64,000 nucleotides of DNA. Source: Pegea sp. RAD2-039 (lineage: Eukaryota; Chordata; Thaliacea; Salpida; Salpidae). A model generated the notes under the pieces. The model ran no database searches. It was given only the letters and a program-made list of their open reading frames with translations, and was not told the origin of the DNA. The position numbers were made by a program, and so were the translations under genes. Below are positions 23,015 through 35,244 of this stretch, one piece after another; position 1 is the stretch's first letter; every line of letters starts with the position of its first letter. Location: positions 398,240-462,239 of the forward strand of contig JAQGEQ010000289.1 of assembly GCA_034620365.1 (NCBI GenBank), in the 5' to 3' direction.

Positions 23015-24590
23015 GATTCATTCAACTTCAAATCTTCAACTAACTTCAAATCTTCAACTAACTTCAAATCTTCATCTAACTTCAAATCTTCAACTAACTT
23101 CAAATCTTCAACTAACTTCAAACCTTCATCTAACTTCAAATCTTCAACTAACTTCAAATCTTCAACTAACTTCAAATCTTCAACTAACTTCAAATCTTCA
23201 TCTAACTTCAAATCTTCAACTAACTTCAAACCTTCATCTAACTTCAAATCTTCATCTAACTTCAAATCTTCAACTAACTTCAAACTTTCAACTAACTTCA
23301 AATCTTCAACTAACTTCAAATCTTCATCTAACTTCAAATCTTCAACTAACTTCAAATCTTCAACTAACTTCAAATCTTCATCTAACTTCAAATCTTCATC
23401 TAACTTCAAATCTTCAACTAACTTCAAACTTTCAACTAACTTCAAACCTTCAACTAACTTCAAATCTTCAACTAACTTCAAATCTTCAACTAACTTCAAA
23501 TCTTCAACTAACTTCAAATCTTCAACTAACTTCAAATCTTCATCTAACTTCAAATCTTCAACTAACTTCAAACTTTCAACTAACTTCAAACCTTCATCTA
23601 ACTTCAAATCTTCAACTAACTTCAAATCTTCATCTAACTTCAAATCTTCAACTAACTTCAAATCTTCAACTAACTTCAAATCTTCAACTAACTTCAAATC
23701 TTCAACTAACTTCAAATCTTCAACTAACTTCAAATCTTCAACTAACTTCAAATCTTCATCTAACTTCAAATCTTCAACTAACTTCAAACTTTCAACTAAC
23801 TTCAAACCTTCAACTAACTTCAAATCTTCAACTAACTTCAAATCTTCAACTAACTTCAAATCTTCAACTAACTTCAAATCTTCATCTAACTTCAAATCTT
23901 CAACTAACTTCAAATTTCAACTAACTTCAAATCTTCAACTAACTTCAAATCTTCAACTAACTTCAAATCTTCAACTAACTTCAAATCTTCAACTAACTTC
24001 AAATCTTCAACTAACTTCAAATCTTCAACTAACTTCAAATCTTCAACTAACTTCAATTCTTCAACTAACTTCAAATCTTCAACTAACTTCAAATCTTCAA
24101 CTAACTTCAAACTTCAACTAACTTCAAATCTTCAACTAACTTCAAATCTTCAACTAACTTCAAATCTTCAACTAACTTCAAATCTTCAACTAACTTCAAA
24201 TCTTCAACTAACTTCAAATCTTCAACTAACTTCAAATCTTCAACTAACTTCAAACCTTCAACTAACTTCAAATCTTCAACTAACTTCAAATCTTCAACTA
24301 ACTTCAAATCTTCAACTAACTTCAAATCTTCAACTAACTTCAAATCTTCAACTAACTTCAAATCTTCAACTAACTTCAAATCTTCAACTAACTTCAAATC
24401 TTCAACTAACTTCAAATCTTCAACTAACTTCAAATCTTCAACTAACTTCAAATCTTCAACTAACTTCAAATCTTCAACTAACTTCAAATCTTCAACTAAC
24501 TTCAAATCTTCAACTAACTTCAAATCTTCAACTAACTTCAAACCTTCAACTAACTTCAAATCTTCATCTAACTTTAAATCTTGTTCTCAA
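23015..24590. repeat. 18-bp satellite array, about 87 copies
   Basis: The unit is AACTTCAAATCTTCAACT on the plus strand. Because 18 is a multiple of three, both strands stay open for long stretches (KLVEDL repeats on minus, SNLQLT on plus); that alone is not evidence of coding. The left half (to about 23910) mixes variants (ATCT for AACT, CAAACC, CAAACT), while the right half (about 24110-24590) is almost homogeneous. Short-unit breaks at about 23911 and 24110 shift the frame. The array sits between the poly(A) signals of the convergent integrin and receptor genes. Confidence 0.97.
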
Positions 24591-24605
24591 TTTCAGCAAA
24601 TAAAT

Positions 24606-24611
24606 TTTATT
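24606..24611 (-). terminator. Polyadenylation signal of the minus-strand receptor
   Basis: AATAAA on the minus strand, about 110 nt after the stop codon at 24720 and just before the satellite array. Confidence 0.5.
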
Positions 24612-24719
24612 CTTAGTTTATTTGGAAATCGATTTCTCTAATGTGTTACATGAATTAAAAATGAATTATTTTTTCAAATCAACTTGAGTAAGCATTTTAT
24701 GAAAATTTAAAAGAAAAAT

Positions 24720-27700
24720 TTAAAGTTTTTGGAAGTTGTGAAGACTTAGTTTCTTTTGTTGCATCATCAAATGAGCCACTTGACGGCAAACGCCATATTG
24801 TCTCTGAAACTATTAATCAAGAATTTTGTTGAATATCGAACTTCAACTCACAAAACTTCCGATGAAATCTTTTTTCCAACTTCTTAAAGACCTCACCACT
24901 TCAAATGCATTTACATCTTCTTCATGTTGGATTTTCATCCAAATGATCATACCAGCACAGATCACTCCTGGCCATCCTGATAAGTCCCTGCATCCCGAAG
25001 ATGAAATGATACTTTATCAGTTGTTTGATTTTTATCACCTGCAATGAATCATCAGAGTCGACTCTGCTTTCAGCAAACTCCCAATTTTCTCAATGGTTTT
25101 TAAGACATCTTCCGGGAAGATTTGATCTTTTGGATCATTAGCTTCCAGTAGAGTTTGAAAAACTTGCTTCTAAAAGTCAATTGAAGTATAATAAAGTAAA
25201 ATAAAAATAAAACAAACCTCAGAAGATTGAGATGAGATGAAGAAGATGGAATCTTTATTTTGATCACTGATTCTTCTCACTTTCACCTCCTTATACTTAA
25301 TACAACCTTCTTGAGGCCACATCTTCATCGACTGCTTCTAAAAGATGATTTCAAAGCAGCTGGCTCCTAATAAGCTACTTACATCAGACGTAAACATAAT
25401 CACGTGGTCAACAGAAGCATCCAGAAGTTGCTGAAAGAAATCCGTAGCTCGAGCAGATGATGAAGATAAAATCAGTCGTCGTCGCTTTGATGTCGACCAA
25501 TCAGTAGTCAGATACAACCAGCTCACGTCATCATCTGTTACCAAGCAACTAATCAGATGTTGATCAGATGCAAGTTACCCTACGTGATAAGATGATGACT
25601 TCACATTGATCACGGTTCAATGACATTTGCCGAGGCATTAAATTCAAGCTTTCAAATTCCGTTCGTATCTCATCTTCAAATCTTCAAGAAAGACATAGAT
25701 GAAAGTCATGATGATGTCACTGCCTAGCAACTTACTTGATGGAAGACTTCATCACCATCTCAATAACGAGCTGATGAAGTAGTTGAAACTGTTGCTGTTG
25801 ACAACAACATCTTATTCACGCTACATCTTTTCACTACTTACATAAGTATCACAGAAGTCGAATCCTTGTGTCTTCAGTTGGGAGATGACTTGATGAAAGT
25901 CGACAGCAGCTTCTTCCTTCAACATCCAACGTAGTTGATCAAGAGCGATCAATAGTCCCACTCCGGTAGTATCACTAAACTCATCTTTGTCATAACTTCT
26001 AGTAAACAGTCCTATCTTCCTCACTTGTAGTATATTCCGATTGGATGTTGATCCGTGATCTTCATCATCCATTCATGAATCTTCATCAGATGGAAACCTG
26101 TGATTTTATCCGATCTTTTCCACTGAAACTCTTTGATTTTTTTAATCTGTTGAAATTTGTATCATTTGATTCAACCAATCAGCAGCCAGTTATACTTGTT
26201 GATGAGAAGATATCAAAGAGTATGTCCTGAAAATGAAAATATGATCTTCAACTTCATCATCTAATCTCATCTGTCCGGATGAAATCGCTTCTTCAATCTA
26301 CAACGACCACTCAACCAACATTTATCAGATGAAGACTCACAAACCAGTTGGTCTTCATCGCGACCGGTTACCATCACAACCAATCTACAACCAGCTGCAT
26401 CCGTGATCTTCCACCAATCATCAGATGATGCTTTCGGTAAAATGAAGAATTTGGAGTCCTTTAAATGTTTGATTGTTGAAGTTTGTAGAAATCAATTCTG
26501 AATCACCTGAATCCTGGGAGCAATTGAGACCTTGAAAAGAGCTGTTGATTCATCTGATTGAAATAATTTGAAGAAAAAATCAAGAAAGAAATTTCACAAT
26601 TACTAAATCAAATCTCACCTAATCTCTGATCTTCATCCGGATTTCTTCCTTCTAATTCATCCATTTTTTCTCGAAGGATCTAAAAATTTTATTTTTTAAT
26701 TTCACAGAAATTTGAAATTTGCACAATTGACAAATCGCGAAGTGACTTTTGTGACGTCATCACCTGAAATTGTTGCTTTAAATCCTTGAAGTCATCTTTG
26801 CTTAACTCTTGACAAACTTTGATGAAATCTTTCTTCAGAATACGATTAGAGAATTGGATCTCTTCACTTTTAAAGTCTTTCAAAAATCACAAAACTATTT
26901 TAACATTTAAAGACCTTAAGATTGTTACAACCTCGTGCCCCATCATCAGCGTAAAAGATGCTTGTTGGGGATTCAATCTTCCTGAGAACATTTCAAGATG
27001 ATCAGAAGATTTTACAAAGTAGTTTTGACAACTTACTTCAGTTTTTTATACATCGCCCCGACAACAAACGCAACAACCAATAAGAAGCCGATGATCATAT
27101 GAAGCAGGAACTGCTGGTTGTTATGGAGAAGATGATTTGATGAAGATGATGTAGGTTTAAGAGCTGGAAATAAATGATTAATTCGGAATTGTGGAAGAGT
27201 GCTTGTTATACTTCCACAGTGGAGTGGTGATGTGAATTCGCCTGTGATATTTCCACAACTCAATAAAGCGAATGAGAGTTTGTAGATCAGATTTGAGTTG
27301 GTTTTGTTGAACACAAACCATCCACTATTACCAGTTTTGTGAAAAGAGACTATTAGGGAACTATTCGAGATAATTTGATGAATCTAGAATTTGAAATCAT
27401 CCCGACTAAGATTATCATCTTTAAAAGTAATTGATTAAACTAACTTTGAGATATTTGATGGAATATCTGTTGACATCGTGAGGTAAACTGAAGTTAATGA
27501 TACAGTTTCCCTGTTCAGTCTGATTAATATCTGTTACGTTGACAGCTTCAAGTGATTCTCCTTTTGTTTGAAAGATACTTTTAACTTCAACTTCTCTTCG
27601 CCAATACTTTGGTGTATATGTCAACTAAATTACAATGAAACTTTTGCTGATATTCAATCTTTACTTCTTACTTGAACAGTATAAACTGAAGAAGGTCTTA

Positions 27701-30700
27701 GATGTTGTAATCTGATAGAAGTTTGGTTTGATGAGAAAGGACCAATCACTAAATTATTTCGATTATCAAACACATTGATGACGTAATCAGATGATGAGTA
27801 GGTAAAGTCATCAAAGTTAACATCTAATTCTGTTTCTTCACAAACTTCTTCATCCACTTGAGATTGCTCTAGTGCTCCAGCTGATGAAAATGAGATTACT
27901 GATGGTGATGAATATTTAAATCGTTTTAGCCAACCAATGAAATGACAAGATGAAGATAGTCTGTCAATCCTCCCTCCTATCACTTCACATCTTTCAAGAT
28001 CTTCCATTTCAAATCCAAGATTCGAATGGAAATCATCTTCAGATATCTCTACAAACACACATCTTCAACTTGTAGATAAAAACGATCTTTGAAAATTGAT
28101 TTCAGATTACCTGAATCCAGTATAAAAGATTGAATTGTTTTCTGGTAGCTCTCAGCGATGCAGGACACATTTGCTCTCCATCCCAAAGATATAAGATTGT
28201 TGAAAGAGATAGAACTAGTTGAAGTTAGCTGAGATGTAGCTGTTTGGATTTCAAAGATTCTTTGATCTTTGTCAACTGATCTGTTATTGATCATCCAATG
28301 GATAGAAGGAAGGGGACGCCCTCTAACAAAACACGTGATATTAGCTTCTACTGCATCCACTATTTCGCTCTTTCTCGATTCGATCTTGGCTAGAAAGGGA
28401 ACCGCTGTAAAACGATTTTATTGAAATTTTCAGTTTGGAAAGAAAGGTGAAAAGAGATTTTCTAAACTTCAAAAGATCTAAAAGAGATCATTTAAAAACG
28501 GTTTGGAATTTCCAACCAATTCTTTGATAGATAATAGATTTGTTTGTGTTTGAAATGGAGCTAATATCAGAGATTTATACAAACTTTTAAGAGATGTTTC
28601 TAAAGTTCTCAGTATAGTTGAAAATCCTGAAGCAGATAGTTGAGAAAAGACACAAAAATATTTGCCATCATCATCTTTGGAAGGATTAATAAAATGAAGA
28701 GTTGATAATCTGTATGTCTTATGCTCTTCATATTGCTGATACAATGCTTGATTGATGTTCGATGTAACTGAGGATCCATTCCTTGTAAATGTTGACAGTT
28801 AATTACAAAAACTTCAATGAAATTTGTTATTTAGCTTTAAACAGTAATAATGAAGTTGCTACTGCAAACAAATTAACTCTTCAATAAATCTTTTCTCAGT
28901 TTAATAATCACCTCATCCAAGCAGCTGTGAAAGAAGAATTTCCAAGAACAACACAATTCACCTTTTCAGTTTTGCTTCTAACAATCACATGAGACTTTGA
29001 TATTAAACCAATACCAGCTTCTGCAAAAACACATTTTTGTTTGAATTATGTTTAATTGAAGTCTTTCGCTGACTCCGACAATGATTTATTTTTGAGATGA
29101 ATTTTTATAAGATTAATAAAACAGTTTATAAAACTTATAAAAATTTTTACAAAATTCATTACATAATCAAAACCAATCTACAATAAATTATATTTAAAGT
29201 AAACTGTTATTGCAACGTAACAAAAAACTTAAACGAAGTTTTATGATACATGAAACGAACGTAATTTCAGTTTGAAATCTGTACTTTTTATGTTTTAAAC
29301 TTCGATAAAACCTTCTTACTTCTTCTACACTCAAGCTGTTTCGTTTCGATTCCAGTCAAGTTTCCACAACTTACTAAAGCAACTGTGAATTTGTAACTGC
29401 AGTTGATGTGAGGTGTTTGTAGTTCAAATACATTCTCATCAATACTGCTCAGTGGAATCAGTTCAAAACCACTCGTTGAATAATCATGATCAAGCAAATG
29501 CTGCTCAAAAAGACGAACCTTGAAAAGTAGCGAAAATATTTGAGCATTTATTAGATCTCAAATTTGAAGTTTCTAGAAATATTTAAATGATTATTTTACA
29601 AGTTCAAGCAATGTTAGTATGGCCAGTTTCAGCCGAGAACGATTATGCATATATTTGCCGGGGCAGAAGATATGAAGATCCAGTTGTCGCCCATGCAGCA
29701 GGATTCCACGCCAACAAGGAAATGTAGCGGAACAGAAGGACTGATGCAGCTACACCCAACTGACGTCACAGGAGCTTCTAGAAAGACACTGAGTACAACG
29801 ACGAGCTGCCTACGAGGTTCCAACTCCGGTTTTAAATTCGGAGTTTTGCTTCTCCTAGAAATGTTGTCATGAAACTGACCAACAAGGTCCTTCTACTCTG
29901 GTTTTTATGAAATTTTCTTGTCGCAAATATGTGTCGCCCGGGCCACAAGCTCAATAAGCTTTGAAATATTATCAACTTTCGTTTAAAACTTCAAGCATTT
30001 AAAAATAGAATGAATATTACAAACAACTAGTTGAAATTGTATTAAACTAACTTTGAGATATTTGATGGAATATCTGTTGATATCGTGAGGTAAACTGAAG
30101 TTAATGATACAGTTTCCCTGTTCAGTCTGATTAATATCTGTTACGTTGACAGCTTCAAGTGATTCTCCTTTTGTTTGAAAGATACTTTTAACTTCAACTT
30201 CTCTTCGCCAATACTTTGGTGTATATGTCAACTGAATTGCAATGAAACTTTTGCTGATATTCAATCTTTACTTCTTACTTGAACAGTATAAACTGAAGAA
30301 GGTCTTAGATGTTGTAATCTGATAGAAGTTTGGTTTGATGAGAAGGGTCCAATCACTAAATTATTTCGATTATCAAACACATTGATGACGTAATCAGATG
30401 ATGAGTAGGTAAAGTCATCAAAGTTAACATCTAATTCTGTTTCTTCACAAACTTCTTCATCCACTTGAGATTGCTCTAGTGCTCCAGCTGATGAAGATCA
30501 AAGAATTAAATGTGATGAACACGAACATAAAAAATTTACCAACCTATAAATGTACAACGTTGGCGAGAAGGACTTGCTAAGGGAACAAAAGCTATTATTA
30601 AATTGTGGTTTGATATTTTGCTACATTTTGTTTAAAGTGATTAAAATGTTTTTTTTATATTTGTTGAAATACGATTGATCAATCTGCAAATTACTTCTTA

Positions 30701-31454
30701 GGATATATCCGTGCTTCTCTAAGCATCTTTGCCGAGATTTCTCTTGGTTTCTGGGTAGGTCGATGACAAAACTTCTTGGAGGTAGATATGAAACATCTTT
30801 AAAGAGAATATTCAAATAAAAATCCAAATAAAAGATGTCGCAGATCATTAGAAAGTCTGATATTTTCTGTTTTAATTTCTCAAATTTTATTCTAAACCTG
30901 AATTCAAGACAAAGTCAATTCTTTTCAACATTTGTTGTCCTCTTGCTGCACACGAAAGTTTTATTCCTTTTCCAAATGATATCGGATTATGGATGACAAA
31001 GACACTTTCTTCAAACTTCTTATCACTTGTTCGATGAATTGTAAAGATGTTATCATTTCTCTCAATCACTTGCCCATTTATCATCCAAGATATCTTAGGA
31101 TGAAGTGTACCTCGTGTTGAGCATGAAATATTGTCTGATTTCCACATTTGAATATATTTGCCATTTTTGGATTGAAGTTGATTGGAATTAACTGAAAATA
31201 ATTAGATGAGATCAAGTAGAAGATTTAAGATTTATTTTCATTGAATTGAAATAAAAGTTTTCAATTTTTGTTGAAATAATCTAATCATAATAGCTTTATA
31301 GTTTATACGGATTTATATAAACTTTCAATGTTGATAATTTACTTTAAACTAATTATTTTTATTTATTAAATTTATTTACAAATATCAAGTTATGAAACTC
31401 ACCAATTAATTGTAAGTTAAAAAAGCAAATAACGATTTTTATAAGTTTCTTCAT
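24720..31454 (-). CDS. Receptor protein-tyrosine-phosphatase-like protein with duplicated Ig/FN3 ectodomain and two inactive PTP domains (29 exons, 1308 aa)
   Basis: Exons, 5' to 3': 31454-31403 (signal peptide), 31191-30898 (Ig), 30796-30695, 30487-30279, 30231-30052, 29518-29320 (FN3 block), 29020-28912, 28781-28585 (Ig), 28404-28111 (Ig), 28048-27935, 27880-27672, 27624-27445, 27383-27212 (FN3 block), 27163-27037 (TM), 26981-26932, 26876-26764, 26679-26619, 26541-26507, 26458-26345, 26297-26196, 26146-26025, 25974-25842, 25794-25736, 25681-25605, 25534-25383, 25337-25218, 25169-25039, 24987-24852, 24803-24720. Phases agree throughout. The layout mirrors the plus-strand gene at 54858-63972 but has an extra Ig-FN3 set and no lectin domain. 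In D1 the P-loop HCSAGVxRTG is replaced by YYNDTTGVG (Y1010 on), losing Cys and Arg, and the WPD loop is missing. D2 keeps HC (1234-1235) but has Trp1241 in place of Arg. The protein is probably a type I pseudophosphatase receptor. The 27935 edge and D1 exon edges are the least certain. Confidence 0.85.
27436..27889 (-). repeat. FN3 exon-pair duplication, copy 1
   Basis: Two exons plus their intron (27445-27880) are almost identical base for base to 30043-30495. The FN3a peptide is identical and FN3b differs at one residue that I can see (Val for Ile). Neighbouring exons of the two ectodomain halves are strongly diverged. Confidence 0.93.
29640..29850 (+). repeat. Dispersed repeat, copy 1 (in a receptor intron)
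   Basis: About 200 bp match 54360-54562 at roughly nine bases in ten. It contains TGACGTCA and ends in a terminal hairpin, AACTCCG then CGGAGTT, around TTTTAAAT. It lies in the intron between two FN3 exons of the minus-strand receptor. It is unclassified and may be a non-autonomous transposon. Confidence 0.85.
30043..30495 (-). repeat. FN3 exon-pair duplication, copy 2
   Basis: Partner of 27436-27889, in the membrane-distal half of the receptor. Similarity includes the intron, which indicates recent duplication or gene conversion at DNA level. Confidence 0.93.
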
Positions 31455-33320
31455 TCTGTAATGACTGCAATTACTGCAAAACTGATTTCTTTTTAAAACA
31501 CTTTTAGTAAAATCTTTTATAACCTTTCTACATTTTACAAACTTTATCTTTTGTTGAATATAAATTCCCTGAAAATAAAATAATTATCGATATATTTAAT
31601 AGTCAAAATTCCAATTGACTTTAATACTTCTTTAGTAATAAAACTTTAGTGTCAAGCAACTAAATATTCAAACTTGCTTCTTATCTAGATAGCTTACATC
31701 ATTTTATATTTAAACCGTTTTCAGTTTATTTACATATTCTTCAAAATAAGAACAGACTTGGGAAACCTTTATTTCTTTATGTCAATGAGTTCTCTCTAAC
31801 ACCGGAAGGAAGCGAATCTCTACATCAATTGAGAATGTTTATCATTGAAGATGTCGTTTGTGGTTAAAAAGTTTACAAACATCTTCAAAATGTTTGCAAT
31901 TATTTGCAGATTCAATATTATCTATATATTTATTCTCAAATAATAGAAAATTAAAAAAAAGAGATTTAAATTGTTTAATAGCAACAAATAAAACAGAAAT
32001 TTTGTGCGACTCTACAAAGAGAAATATTTCAAATATGAATCATAGAAATTTGCCTGTTGACTTATTATAAAATTTATCTTTGAACATTTTATAAATAATC
32101 AAGAATTTGACTAATAATTTTAGTGGAATATTTTTGGCTGTAAGAATTTGAAAATATTTTTGATTATTTCTAAGTTAACAATAATTTTTAACTGAGAATT
32201 ATTTGCTGAATTTTTAGAAGATGAAGAAATGTTGAAAGCTAATAATTGCATTGAACGAATATTTTCTATTCGTTTTATGATACATTGAATTAACATTTAA
32301 GACATAACTGGAGAGAGTATCCCATAACTTTCAAAACATTTTTTGATTCAATCTTTTTCACGGAGATAATGACTTTTTCAGTATCAATTTTGGTGAAAAT
32401 TTTGTTGAGTGAGTACTTCAAATTGGGTCAAACCGGTTTTCAATGAACTTTCTGATTCTCAAAATTCAAATTCACGCCACCGATATCACAAACTGCAGTT
32501 TCTATAACACTACCGACAAAACACAAATGTTTTAAGGAAATGAAGTTCTCGAGAATTATGTTTTATGAAATATTTGTTACAACAACAGACTCCTCAACAA
32601 CCAGAGGTGGTAAAGAAGTTGAAACAAGTGAACTGTTCATCAACACTTTGAACTAAAAGGAAATTTTATCATTTATGACAGATCTTTGAGGTTAAAAGTT
32701 CCAATGTTTTGAAGTTTATGAAATACTGTAGAGGAAAATAATTATAGTTTTGAATATTTCCTTTCAATTCCGTATCTATTATCAAAATACATTTTTACTT
32801 CTGTCTGAATCAGTTGATAATCGGTAGGTGTGTCTTGGAGGTTTCTGTATCTTATTTGAAGAAATCTCAACTACTTAAAAATCAAATCATTTTATTCACA
32901 AATTTTATAAACTTTTAAAACTTATTTAAATGAAGTTAAATTGAAGCAAAGGTCTGCTGTTTATAAAGAAATTTTTCTTAACTTTGAATAAACAACTTTT
33001 ATCTGATTAAGATGTTTAGAGACTAAATCTAGCAATAAGTGAAATATTACAGCAAATTTGGTTTCCTCATTGTATTTTACTTTATTATATTTAGCAGATG
33101 TTTTTCCAAACAACAATAATGATAATAAATAACGTAATAGCTACATCTTGTAACATACAAGTTTGAAAACTCAACTGTAAGTTGTTTGCTGATTAAAAGA
33201 TCAGTTTTTTGTCATGTTTGGTAAGTTATTATAATAAGTGTTATTTAACTATTGAATAAAATCTATAAAATATTTCAAAGTCTAATTCTACAAAATTCAA
33301 AAACATAACTATCACAATTA
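31455..33320. other. AT-rich intergenic
   Basis: Upstream of the minus-strand receptor. I see no exon with coding character; the ORF at 31858-32070 is of random composition. No clear promoter motif is visible. Confidence 0.45.
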
Positions 33321-33327
33321 AATTCAG

Positions 33328-33655
33328 ATGCCAAGGTCTAGGACCGAAGATACTCGTTGAATAATAAATCTATTGATGGAGTATTGGTTCAAGCAATTTA
33401 CAGCTGGTTTACGAGAAAAAGTTATAAGTTCAAACTTTGTGAGCTGGATTCTGAGCTGCCAATTCGTAGACCAGTTTTCTACAGTGTGTAGTGCAGTTTG
33501 AAGTTTTGAAGGATTACAAGATAATAGCTTGATATCATCTGCATACACAAACACTCTGACATCATCTACTGCTACTAATCTTCTGATGAGGTCTTCAATG
33601 AAAATTAAAAAGAGAAGGGGACCCAGAACGGAACTCTGAGGAGCACCACTTCGGG
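33328..33655 (-). mobile_element. LINE reverse transcriptase fragment
   Basis: Minus strand, nearly identical to 8930-9250. It carries the FVYADD catalytic motif and the ALHTVENWSTNWQLRIQ block. Both ends are abrupt, so it is a short internal fragment without the 3' tail. Confidence 0.88.
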
Positions 33656-34347
33656 GTTATTTAGCTTTAAATAAAACATTTAAATCATTTTCAAAATCTA
33701 ATTATGATAGTTATAATCTATCTTTAGCCTGTGTTCTTTCTTACAAATATCTTTTATAATATTCCTTCGATCTTTATTTATGTGATTTAACCTAGCTCTA
33801 TTTTACAAGTAAGTAATATCATCGAGTATTCGTACTTCTCTAATGAGACTGCTAATAAACTTGTTAAGTTTACAAGATATCTTAAAAAGGTCTCTGATTT
33901 TATCTTTTTGAGATTTTTTCACTTTAATTTCATAGTTTTCATTTAAGACACTAAATACATAATTCTTTAGTATCATGAAACTATTTCAACACAACTAGTT
34001 TCGTTTCATCTCTTATAGGGAGCACAGAGCAATCTGCATGCGGATTGAGAATGAAAAGGTCTTAAGAATCACTTATATCTCTTCCAAAACGAGGACTCCA
34101 TCCGGAAGAGTTGGACTCTAATTTAGGACGGATAAATAGGTCAACATGTGATCCATAAATTAATTATGAAAACTTATTTATTCTGATTAGATCAAATAAG
34201 GGATCAGATGTCGACTTTATGCAAACATCAATTTTCTGATATTAAGTAGAAAGTATACGCAGATAGTCAAGTATTGAATTTTAGTTTGATGTCTTTTCAA
34301 TTGATTAATTTATGTTGCTAGCTCTCTGAGGAACTATCAAAAGGCAA

Positions 34348-34533
34348 ATGAACATCGATCGTTCCTGTCTTCGCTTCAAGGATACATGTAAGCGCGATAT
34401 GAAGTTGCTTAGTAACGATACCAATAATTGGGAGGTTATCGCAGAGGATCACTCCAAATGGCGATCTCTACTCCGCGTGCAATTAAAGGAGAGAGAAAAC
34501 AAACCAGCTTCAAAGAAAAGAAAGAAACCCTAA
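34348..34533 (+). pseudogene. C-terminal remnant of a second non-LTR retrotransposon
   Basis: The 61-codon frame LRFKDTCKRDMKLL, NNWEVIAEDHSKWRSLL matches the C-terminal tail (RxRFKDxCKRDxK...WExxAxDRxxWR) found after the RT domain of RTE/jockey-like elements. Upstream coding sequence is lost. It is a different family from the YADD LINE in this window. Confidence 0.6.
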
Positions 34534-34810
34534 AAACTGATTAGCTCCTTTGCATTTCACTGCTTTTTGCTTTGCTTTTGACAACACCTCTTGAGCACAA
34601 CCTGTAATCCTTCTCGGCCGAAATATACTAAATATTATTATATCGCTAAATTATTAAAACTCTCACTAAGAATGCTAATAGCAAAATCAAATAAGTTTAA
34701 AAACTTTCGACTAACAAAACGTATTCAGTTCATCACTCAAATGCCCTTCATTTAGTAAGTTGAAGGGTTTAATTTAAAATTTAATTAAAATAATTCGACT
34801 TATTAAACAG

Positions 34811-34882
34811 GGGGATATAGCTCAGTGGTAGAGCATTCGACTGCAGATCGAGAGGTCCCTGGTTCAAATCCGGGTGTCCCCT
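34811..34882 (+). tRNA. tRNA-Cys(GCA), intact copy 1
   Basis: Complete 72-nt cloverleaf: acceptor GGGGATA pairs with TGTCCCC, discriminator T; D arm AGCTCAGTGGTAGAGC; anticodon loop with GCA (CTGCAGA); T arm GGTTCAAATCC. A T-run follows directly, as a Pol III terminator. Confidence 0.95.
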
Positions 34883-35006
34883 TTTTTTAATTTTCTTTAA
34901 AGATTTGTAATTCTCTCACATAATTATTTGAATAAAGAAATAAATTTGATTTATCACCAAAAACAGCTGATTGAAAATTAATTTCAAAAAATTGAAGTTG
35001 AAACAT

Positions 35007-35078
35007 GGGGATATAGCTCAGTGGTAGAGCATTCGACTGCAGATCGAGAGGTCCCTGGTTCAAATCCGGGTGTCCCCT
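35007..35078 (+). tRNA. tRNA-Cys(GCA), intact copy 2
   Basis: Identical to copy 1, 196 bp downstream, with a nearly identical 3' flank, so the repeated unit is the tRNA plus its spacer. A T-run follows. Confidence 0.95.
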
Positions 35079-35186
35079 TTTTTCATTTTCTTTTAAAGAT
35101 TTGTAATTCTCTCACATAATTATTTGAATAAAAAAATAAATTTGATTTATCACCAAAAACAGCTTGAAAATTGAAGTTGAAACATC

Positions 35187-35222
35187 GGGGATATAGCTCA
35201 GTGGTAGAGCATTCGACTGCAG
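35187..35222 (+). pseudogene. tRNA-Cys 5' half fragment
   Basis: The first half up to the anticodon (GACTGCAGA) is present, then the sequence jumps to spacer DNA (AGATTGAAGGGTGTGAAACA) that leads into the next copy. It is a deletion/recombination junction. Confidence 0.85.
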
Positions 35223-35244
35223 AAGATTGAAGGGTGTGAAACAT

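Noticed and set aside
22984-24559. Long ORFs of 309, 303 and 150 codons made of six-residue repeats
   Set aside because: They arise because an 18-bp unit is a multiple of three and lacks stops; both strands are open, frame breaks occur within the array, and there is no non-repeat coding sequence attached. Listed as a satellite.
23015-24590. CRISPR-like array
   Set aside because: Units are directly adjacent 18-mers without unique spacers, in an animal genome.
25821-26072. Continuous reading of the D1 P-loop region as one exon (RKIGLFTRSYDKDEFSDTTG...)
   Set aside because: A 50-nt GT-AG intron at 25975-26024 with the conserved phase-2 position of the paralogue explains the region better and removes the extra residues.
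29629-29872. ORFs on both strands over the dispersed repeat (also 54341-54535)
   Set aside because: The same repeat gives the same kind of ORF at both sites with differing stops; no conserved protein signal.
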